Notes under the pieces: model-generated
Database searches by the model: none
What the model saw: the letters and a program-made list of their open reading frames with translations, nothing else
What the model was told of the DNA's origin: nothing
Program-made: the position numbers and the translations under genes
NCBI RefSeq assembly: GCF_000317675.1
Contig: NC_019776.1
Location: 372,001-436,000, forward strand
DNA length: 64,000 nt
Source: Cyanobacterium aponinum PCC 10605
GTDB taxonomy: Bacteria > Cyanobacteriota > Cyanobacteriia > Cyanobacteriales > Cyanobacteriaceae
Reading direction: 5' to 3'
Part shown: positions 56,853 through 64,000 of the stretch, piece by piece
Numbering within the stretch: position 1 is the stretch's first letter
Layout of the letters: every line of letters starts with the position of its first letter

Positions 56853-58097
56853 ATGTTTATAGCTGATTTATTCGCCTTTTTGTTTTTTAAGTCTCCTCAA
56901 TCAGATTCTTTTCCCGTTATTAGGTGGCATGAGGCAAAGATTTTTCAAATTCAGACCCAATCAGATCCTCAAGTGCAGATTATAGTCGATCAGTATCTCA
57001 ATAATTTGGCAAATCAGGGATTAATCAAAGATCAACAAGGGGTTTGGATTCAGTCTAATTGGTCGATCGAAGCTGATAATCGAGGTAAAATACCCGCCCC
57101 CGCCGCTTCTCTAACTAAAGTTGCCACCACGATCGCATCTTTACAAACATGGGATTTAGATCATCGTTTTGTCACTAATATTTTCACTACAGGAAAAATC
57201 AATAATGGTACTTTAGAAGGGGATTTAATTGTTGAGGCTGGAGGAGATCCTTTATTTGTCTGGGAAGAAGCGATCGCCCTTGCAAATAGATTACAGGATT
57301 TAGGTATCAATAACATTACAGGGGATTTGATTTTAGTGGGTAATTGGCAGATGAATTATCAAGAAAACCCCTTAAAATCGGGAGAAATGTTAAAACAAGC
57401 ATTTAACAGCGATAATTGGTCTTATGTCATCGAAAAACAATATCAAGAGATTCAAAACTTCCAAAAACGTCCCAAAATTAGTATTCAAGGGGGAGTAAAA
57501 GTTTTTTCCCAGAAGCCAGATCATTCCCAGTTAATCTTAACTCATCAATCTTTAACCCTCAGAGAAATTCTGCGTTTAATGAATGTTTATAGTAACAATA
57601 AAATCGCTGAATCTCTTGCTCAACAGATAGGAGGGGGAGAAAAAATCGCCCAAATTGTGTCTCAAGTGGCTAATGTGCCTCAAGAGGAAATTTTATTGCA
57701 AAACGGCTCTGGATTGGGAGTTGATAACCGTATTTCTCCCCGTGCTGTCGCCAGAATGTTTATGGCATTAGATACCCTTCTTGAAAAAACTAATTACAAC
57801 TTAGGAGATTTATTTCCAGTATCAGGAGTGGACAATAAAGGTACGATCGAAGCTCGAAATATTCCCTTTGGTATCCCCTGTAAAACAGGCTCTTTAGCCG
57901 TAGTTAGTGCCTTAGCAGGAGTTATTCAAACATCTGAGAGGGAAAAAGTTTATTTTGCCATTGTTAACTATGGAAATGGCTTAGATAACTTGCGTAATCA
58001 ACAGGATGTTTTATTACAAAATTTGCACAACCATTGGACTATTGAACCCTTAAAACCAAATTCTGATATTGAAGTTAAATTTGGCTATCTTCGTTAA
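56853..58097 (+). CDS. dacB: D-alanyl-D-alanine carboxypeptidase/endopeptidase, PBP4 type (S13)
   Basis: A 414-residue peptidoglycan hydrolase. The active-site SxxK is in PAPAASLTKVATTIASL near residue 86; the SxN motif is in VYSNNKIAESLAQQIGGG; KTG is in GIPCKTGSLAVVSAL. LQNGSGLGVDNRISPRAVA is a further family feature. The N-terminus is short (MFIADLFAFLFFKSPQSDSF) and only weakly resembles a signal peptide, although the enzyme is expected in the periplasm. The start could be slightly different, but the ATG at 56853 is the only good one upstream. Confidence 0.92.
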   Translation: MFIADLFAFLFFKSPQSDSFPVIRWHEAKIFQIQTQSDPQVQIIVDQYLNNLANQGLIKDQQGVWIQSNWSIEADNRGKIPAPAASLTKVATTIASLQTWDLDHRFVTNIFTTGKINNGTLEGDLIVEAGGDPLFVWEEAIALANRLQDLGINNITGDLILVGNWQMNYQENPLKSGEMLKQAFNSDNWSYVIEKQYQEIQNFQKRPKISIQGGVKVFSQKPDHSQLILTHQSLTLREILRLMNVYSNNKIAESLAQQIGGGEKIAQIVSQVANVPQEEILLQNGSGLGVDNRISPRAVARMFMALDTLLEKTNYNLGDLFPVSGVDNKGTIEARNIPFGIPCKTGSLAVVSALAGVIQTSEREKVYFAIVNYGNGLDNLRNQQDVLLQNLHNHWTIEPLKPNSDIEVKFGYLR

Positions 58098-58224
58098 GTG
58101 CTCTCATCCATTCCCGATCTAAACTAAAAACTATAGCTTAGTTCACTAACACCTATTCTTATGCCGAACTGAGGTTATATTATAATAAATGTTAAAGATT
58201 TCTTAACAAAGGTAAATTATAATT

Positions 58225-59319
58225 ATGTCAGTATTGGCAGCGATCGCCGTTTTAGGAATATTAATAGTAGTACATGAATTAGGACATTTTGGTGCGGCTA
58301 GATTACAGGGAATTCACGTTAATAAGTTTTCTATTGGTTTTGGACCAGTTTTGGCTAAATATGACGGTAAAGAAACAGAATATGCCCTCAGAGCATTTCC
58401 GTTAGGGGGTTATGTAGGTTTTCCAGATGATGATCCTGATAGTAAAATCCCTTTAGATGATCCCAATTTATTACGAAATCGTCCAGTGTTCGATCGTGCT
58501 ATTGTTATTAGTGCAGGGGTTATCGCAAATCTGATTTTTGCCTATCTCTTATTAGTAGGACAAGTTGCTACCGTCGGTGTTCAGGATTTTAATTATCAAC
58601 AAGGTGTCTTAATTCCTGAAATTCTCACGGAAATAGAATCTCCAGCCCAAAAAGCAGGGTTGAAAAGTGGTGATGTAGTTTTAGCCATCGATAATCAAAC
58701 TTTACCTACTCAAGAAGATGCGATCGATATTTTACGACAAACCATCCAGAAATCACCCAATCAAACCCTTAACTTTACAATTAAAAGAGGAGAAGAAACC
58801 CTATCTTTACCTATAATCCCCGAATTGGGAGAAAATGGGCAAGGAAAAATAGGAGTAATGTTAGCACCTAATGGAGAAATTATAAAACGCCGTCCTCAAA
58901 ATATAATTGAACCATTTACCCTTGCCGCCGAACAATTTGAACGCTATACAACGTTAACAGTTCAAGGATTTGGACAATTAATCACCAATTTTCAAGAAAA
59001 TGCCCGTCAGGTGGCGGGGCCTGTTGCCATTGTTGCAGTAGGAGCAGAATTAGCAAAAAATGATCTAGGTAATCTTTTCCAATTTGGAGCATTAATTAGC
59101 ATCAACTTAGCCATTATCAACATCTTACCTTTACCTGCCCTCGATGGAGGACAACTAGCATTTTTAGTAGTAGAAGGAATCACAGGGAAACCCTTACCCA
59201 ATAAATTACAAGAAGGTATTATGCAAACGGGCCTAGTATTACTTTTAGGTTTAGGAGTTTTCTTAATCTTAAGAGACACTGCAAATCTCGCTTTCTTCCA
59301 ACAATTATTGCCTGAATAA
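58225..59319 (+). CDS. rseP: Membrane-embedded site-2 zinc protease with PDZ domain
   Basis: A 364-residue intramembrane protease of the M50 family. Zinc ligands are in HELGHFGAARL near the N-terminus and the third ligand in PLPALDGGQLAFLVVEG near 310. A PDZ-like domain lies at about 130-205 (SPAQKAGLKSGDVVLAIDN). Membrane helices include AIVISAGVIANLIFAYLLLV and LVLLLGLGVFLILRDTA. Cyanobacterial members of the family release anti-sigma or transcription factors from the membrane. The ATG has a weak ribosome site. It stands alone downstream of dacB. Confidence 0.93.
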   Translation: MSVLAAIAVLGILIVVHELGHFGAARLQGIHVNKFSIGFGPVLAKYDGKETEYALRAFPLGGYVGFPDDDPDSKIPLDDPNLLRNRPVFDRAIVISAGVIANLIFAYLLLVGQVATVGVQDFNYQQGVLIPEILTEIESPAQKAGLKSGDVVLAIDNQTLPTQEDAIDILRQTIQKSPNQTLNFTIKRGEETLSLPIIPELGENGQGKIGVMLAPNGEIIKRRPQNIIEPFTLAAEQFERYTTLTVQGFGQLITNFQENARQVAGPVAIVAVGAELAKNDLGNLFQFGALISINLAIINILPLPALDGGQLAFLVVEGITGKPLPNKLQEGIMQTGLVLLLGLGVFLILRDTANLAFFQQLLPE

Positions 59320-59365
59320 AAAAGTAAAAATACTGTGTATTTTATTAGGAATTAGGAACACTTAT

Positions 59366-59545
59366 AGCTCTATCAGTGTGAGTATGTAAATTATTAGTTA
59401 GGGTAGGCAACAGGCAAGAGGCAATAAGGGATTATTAAATAATAATTTATAAACTTTTAGTTTTTATTTAACTATAAACACTATTTTATAAAGGTTATAG
59501 AAGTCCTGTTTCTCTTAATTTATCATAACCACATTCTGAAGAACC
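59366..59545. repeat. Family-1 inverted-repeat element, copy D
   Basis: 180 bp. The left end is AGCTCTATCAGTGTGAGTATG and the reversed right end is GGTTCTTCAGAATGTGGTTA, so the inner parts of the ends agree more closely here than in copy A. The conserved AT-rich interior is present. Flanks ACACTTAT and TTATTTAT match at five of eight, so no duplication is claimed. It lies just downstream of a decayed gene. Confidence 0.72.
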
Positions 59546-59684
59546 TTATTTATTACTTAATACTCAAAAAAATACTCAAAAAATTATAATGAAATAGCTT
59601 CACCCTGATAGAAGTTTTTTTCGATCTTCTCAAGAATATCAAGATTATAAGCAAATTATTTAATCAAATTCAATCAGAGTAAAA

Positions 59685-61692
59685 TTAAGATTCGTGAAAC
59701 TTAAGGTAAAATTCTTTAAATAAGTAAGCCTCTTTTGTAATAGGATCATAAGACTATACTCTGAATTTAACAGGATCTTGAGAAGCGTTAATAGTGGGAA
59801 TAAAAGATAGTAACCAACCTGAATTAAGATAAATTGGATTATTGAAATAATCAGCAACATCTGGACGTGGTAAATTAACTTGTGTCTCCTTAACTATTTT
59901 ATTATCATCACCCATAGTAATTAATACTTTTTTCCCTTTACTTTTATCTGGGTTAATCGCCCATCCTGTTAATACAATTTCTTGATTTTCCACTAACTCA
60001 AAAACAGAATTTTTAATTTCACTTTGATTAATAGAATCAACATTACCTAAATCACTGCTATGACTACAAATAAAATTGATCTTATTTGCTTTTTTTTGTA
60101 ATATATTTAGATTAAAATTTGGGGATTCAGAATTAAAAGGAATTACATATAATTTATTTTTATTAAAGTAATTTGCATATCGTTCCGCAAAAACATTAAA
60201 TCCTTCTTCTTTGTCACAAGAAGGATAAAACCCATCATCTAAATATGTCCTTCCCACATAATGTGTTAATATTGTCGTATAAATAGCTATTGGCTGATCA
60301 GAGTTAAGATTTTCTTGCCAGTTTTGAGTATTACTAGCAACAATATTACTTAAGTTATTTAGGTCTTGTTTGAGATATTTGAATTGTAAATTAATTAAAA
60401 GAATAAAAGTTAAAGAAAAAGTAATAAGTAGATTAATAGAATTATTTAGTATTGATTTGAATCTAAATTTCTTTGATTTATAAGATAAATTTGAAGCAAT
60501 TATTAATGCAATAATAACTAGTAATAATCCGATCAATGCAGACTTAAAACTTAACTGTCTAGGCAAAGAACTTAGACCAAATTTATAATAGCAAGATAAT
60601 GTAATAACAAACTGAGTAACAAAAAGGGGTAAAATTGATATAAAACAGGCATTTTTGGTAATAACATTAAACTTAATTTGTACTCGATAAAAGATTAGAA
60701 TAAGCAAAAGCAAAAAAGCCAACTTATAAAAAATAGAATATGTAAAAGAAAAAAAAATTAACTTGAGCTTCTCCTGACACATCATTTAAAAAAAATATTT
60801 CTCTAAAAAATTGTATAAAGGAACTACTTAAACTATTTTGAAAATTTCCTTTTAATGGGGATTCAATTTGAGCTAATTCAACAACTTCAAGTCTATTTGA
60901 TTTAAGCAAAAATAAAATATATAAAGAAAGGGAAAACGGGATTAAATTAGCTATCGATAATGTCCAACGACTAAAAGTATGTAAACTATGAAAAGGAAGA
61001 TCATAAAATCTAGTTGAAATAGTAGTTAATATCAAGGAGAAAAATAAACACGTACTAAAAAGTAGTTGGTAAATTGCTCCCATTTCCCATGAAGATGATG
61101 TGATAACACCGAAGATAATTAAATATAAAAGATAAAACCGAGAAATACTAATGGAATTACTTTGATTAATAAAAAAATTGAGATTAAATATTATTCCTGC
61201 CAAAGTTGAAACATAAGGAACAGAAATTACTGACTCATAAAACATAGAGCCCGGATTTTGACTCAAGAGAAAATAATTTAACAGAACAAATGTAATAAAA
61301 AGTGGGATTAATAATTTTATGTAAACATCTTGTCGGACTAAACTATGTTTTTTCAGAGTTTCCTTGATAAACAAAAAAATAGAACTTATTAAAAAAAGCC
61401 ATGTGATAAGATTAATCCCTCCTGTTAACGGTTTACCAAGAAAAGGAACTAATCGATAATATACATATAAAACAATTTCGGAAAAAAACCTTGGACTCCA
61501 AAAGAAAATTCTGTTAGATAAACCATGAAAGTTCTCTGTCTGATAAAGTTTAGCGATAAAGTAGTCATCAATACCCCATGATGAGGCCATAAGCAATATG
61601 AATGAGGGAATCAGAATAAAACCAGAGGTTAATGTTAATAGTAAGATAACTTTTTCTGACTTTCTTTTATGTACCGTTGATGATGTGTTCAA
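59685..61692 (-). pseudogene. Decayed multi-helix membrane protein gene (frameshift plus amber codon)
   Basis: Two overlapping frames encode one protein. The first, from ATG 61692, has many membrane helices (VILLLTLTSGFILIPSFILL, GSMFYESVISVPYVSTLAGI) and ends at a stop just past an A9 run (59-strand view T9) at 60749-60757. The second frame continues with FFSFTYSIFYKLAFLLLLIL and a globular C-terminus (VLTGWAINPDKSKGKKVLIT). It reads FRV then TAG at 59754-59756, after which SYDPITKEAYLF continues to TAA at 59685, as if a tryptophan codon became amber. Both lesions suggest a pseudogene. Length about 670 residues if repaired. The resemblance to large glycosyltransferase-like or polymer-export membrane proteins is weak; the family is not firmly recognised. 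Confidence 0.78.
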
Positions 61693-62332
<640 letters not shown>

Positions 62333-62353
62333 TAAATAAATATATCAAAATCA

Positions 62354-62394
62354 CCACTGTTGTCTTTTTTTTTGACGGCAGTTGGTTTTTTTTT
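62354..62394 (+). terminator. Likely rho-independent terminator after psaC
   Basis: CCACTGTTGTC (62354-62364), a T-rich loop, and GACGGCAGTTGG (62374-62385) can pair imperfectly, followed by a run of nine T at 62386-62394. It starts 21 bases after the psaC stop. Confidence 0.7.
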
Positions 62395-62433
62395 GCTTAA
62401 ATATTTTTTTATAATCATTAACCAAATTTTATT

Positions 62434-62823
62434 ATGAGTCAGAAAAAAGTTATTTTTACAGAGAATGCTCCTTTTCCCCTCGGTCCTTATAGTCAAGCCA
62501 TCTCAGCTACAGGGGAATTAATTTTTCTTGCGGGGCAAATTCCCTTAAATCCGGAAACAGGAGAAATTGTTGGAGAGGGAGACATAAAGGCACAAACTAG
62601 ACAAGTGATGAAAAATATTGAAGCCATCTTAATCGAAAGTGGTGTTAATTGGTCTAATGTTGTTAAAACAGGAGTTTTTCTCAGTGATTTAACTAATTTT
62701 GTCCCAATGAATGAAGTTTATGCTGAATATTTTAAAGAACAACCTCCCGCTCGTGCTTGTGTAGAAGTTTCTCGCTTACCCAAGGATGTTTTAGTAGAAA
62801 TTGAGTGTATTGCCGTAAGATAA
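62434..62823 (+). CDS. ridA: RidA family enamine/imine deaminase
   Basis: A 129-residue protein that hydrolyses reactive enamine/imine intermediates from PLP enzymes. The active-site arginine is in [20 protein letters not shown], with [20 protein letters not shown] near the start and [17 protein letters not shown] in the middle, all characteristic. It forms a trimer in relatives. The gene is about 100 bases after psaC with a terminator in between, so it has its own promoter. Confidence 0.94.
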   Translation: MSQKKVIFTENAPFPLGPYSQAISATGELIFLAGQIPLNPETGEIVGEGDIKAQTRQVMKNIEAILIESGVNWSNVVKTGVFLSDLTNFVPMNEVYAEYFKEQPPARACVEVSRLPKDVLVEIECIAVR

Positions 62824-62930
62824 CAATAAATCAGAAAATATTTATCTTGTTGACGTAAGACTCCCATTAAATAAAGAATTTGAGTAGAATTACCGTAGGT
62901 GGCGGTAGGAAAAGGGCAAACCCCTCTGTG

Positions 62931-62950
62931 TCTCCCCTTTTAAGGGGAGA
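62931..62950. terminator. Strong hairpin between ridA and glpD
   Basis: TCTCCCCTT, two bases, AAGGGGAGA: a 9-bp perfect stem on a tight loop between convergent genes. There is no T-run on either side, so it could be a bidirectional terminator or only a repeat. Related sequence occurs near 12038-12058. Confidence 0.4.
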
Positions 62951-63071
62951 AGAGGAACAGAGAAAAGTATTCGTAATTAATATAAACTACGATTAAAATG
63001 GTTTTAAATACATTTTTTCTCAATTTAATAATTGTTTCAGAGAAATTTTGTCAAATACAAGTCTCCACTCT

Positions 63072-64000
63072 TTATTTTTCAATTGGGACTTGTTGAAGAT
63101 TGCTAATAATTTCTGACACCCTTTCTTTCAATTGTTGGCTGGTTTGAGAATCTAAGAAACTAAGCCTAAATCTTCTTGCTAGTATATCTTCTGGTTTTTG
63201 AGCCATTTCATAGCGGTAAACATAAACAACTTCTGCCGTAATAAAAGGATATTTGGGGGTCAATCTCTCAACGCCTAATTCTTTTGTTATTTCCTGAATT
63301 ATCAAACTTCTTGAACCGTAGTAATTGATTAAATGACTTCTTATCTGCTCATCATCAACATTAGTGGCTAATTGTTTGTCTAATTCATTTCTGTCAAAGT
63401 CTTTCCCCCCCACAACAGGAATTAAAGATAGAGATGAATTGGCAGTGGAAGAAAAAGATAATTGATTAAACACCTTATTAATAGTATCTTTTGCCATTTT
63501 GCGGAAAGTAGTCCATTTTCCGCCAGTGATAGTAATTAAACCAGATTTAGAGGTTATTATAGTGTGATCTCGTGATAATTTTGCTGTGGATTTAGCCGCC
63601 GCATGGGTAGGGGAAACTAATGGTCGTAACCCACACCACGCAGACAATACATCTTCTCGTTTGACAGTTTTGTCTAAAAATTGATTCGTATATTTAAGTA
63701 GATATTGAATTTCGGCTTCGGTGGCTTGAGGATTATCTTCTACTTTTGCTGGTTCATCTGTTGTGCCAATTAAAGTAAAACCTCGCCAAGGTACGATGAA
63801 AATAACCCTACCATCTTCAGTCTTAGGTATCAATAATGCACCTTCTCCGGGAGCAAAAGATTTATTTATAACTATATGCACTCCAGAACTAACTTTCAAC
63901 AATTTTTCTGTGGTGGGTTGATCTAATTCCCTAATAGAATCAGTATAAGGACCAGTGGCATTAACAATGATTTGAGCTTTTATTTCAAAGGTTTCTTGGG
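63072..64000 (-). CDS. glpD: Glycerol-3-phosphate dehydrogenase (partial, C-terminal part)
   Basis: The frame is open through the right window edge, so the N-terminal FAD-binding part is missing. The visible part reads AQIIVNATGPYTDSIRELDQ, then KVSSGVHIVINKSFAPGEGA, IFIVPWRGFTLIGTTDEPAK, and LSAWCGLRPLV, followed by ITSKSGLITITGGKWTTFRK. These are standard GlpD sequences for oxidising glycerol 3-phosphate to dihydroxyacetone phosphate at the membrane. The C-terminal domain ends IISNLQQVPIEK. The stop codon is at 63072-63074. Confidence 0.92.
   Translation of the reverse strand, partial: QETFEIKAQIIVNATGPYTDSIRELDQPTTEKLLKVSSGVHIVINKSFAPGEGALLIPKTEDGRVIFIVPWRGFTLIGTTDEPAKVEDNPQATEAEIQYLLKYTNQFLDKTVKREDVLSAWCGLRPLVSPTHAAAKSTAKLSRDHTIITSKSGLITITGGKWTTFRKMAKDTINKVFNQLSFSSTANSSLSLIPVVGGKDFDRNELDKQLATNVDDEQIRSHLINYYGSRSLIIQEITKELGVERLTPKYPFITAEVVYVYRYEMAQKPEDILARRFRLSFLDSQTSQQLKERVSEIISNLQQVPIEK

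Noticed and set aside
59546-59553. 8-bp target duplication at family-1 copy D
   Set aside because: Flanks agree at only five of eight bases, so it cannot be claimed.

Overview
The window is chromosomal DNA from a cyanobacterium. Direct signs are psaC (photosystem I), apcD (phycobilisome terminal emitter), a Psb35-like photosystem II assembly protein, ycf20, ferredoxin-nitrite reductase behind a textbook NtcA promoter, and GCGATCGC (HIP1) octamers scattered through the genes. The strongly AT-rich genome and short heptad repeats suggest a unicellular Geminocystis/Cyanobacterium-like lineage; that placement is inference.

Layout. 1-4 kb: the start of a choice-of-anchor I beta-propeller protein, pdxH and nirA. 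4.6-9.8 kb: an intact IS4-family element with a 9-bp target duplication, just upstream of a frameshifted giant DUF4114-type protein. 9.9-14 kb: a small conserved gene, psb35-like, an orphan DppC-type permease, hemC and coaE. 15-25 kb: an envelope-polysaccharide stretch with two giant multi-domain glycosyltransferases either side of gltX, then ycf20 and an LpxB-related protein. 25.4-32.5 kb: bacteriohemerythrin, several small unknown genes around apcD, and a Ser/Thr kinase. 32.7-36.6 kb: aldo/keto reductase, rsmG, mtnP and a zinc-ribbon protein. 37.4-43 kb: a tandem pair of beta-helix proteins with C-terminal triplicated modules, and an unknown helical protein. 43-49 kb: a flippase-like membrane protein, a short glgB, BrnT toxin with a broken antitoxin, and menE. 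49-56.6 kb: a membrane GTPase, TAXI binding protein plus DUF3011 protein, a YraQ/DUF1980 pair, and fni. 56.8-64 kb: PBP4, site-2 protease, a decayed membrane-protein gene, psaC, ridA and partial glpD.

The intergenic DNA is the most unusual part. It holds at least two families of short elements with terminal inverted repeats. Family 1 (six copies, about 180 bp) has ends resembling ISL3-type termini and 8-bp target duplications at its best copies. Family 2 ends in AACCTSAGTT and is filled with heptad tandem repeats, G/C-rich palindromes and hairpins. Several elements touch or supply the stop codon of the neighbouring gene, and one supplies an in-frame upstream start codon. No CRISPR array, tRNA, rRNA or recognisable defence island was seen.

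Genes are mostly single or in pairs rather than long operons. Likely functional pairs are YraQ-type permease with its DUF1980 partner, TAXI with DUF3011, the two beta-helix paralogs, and BrnT/BrnA. Three genes look broken: the DUF4114 protein, the BrnA antitoxin, and the membrane protein at 59.7-61.7 kb.
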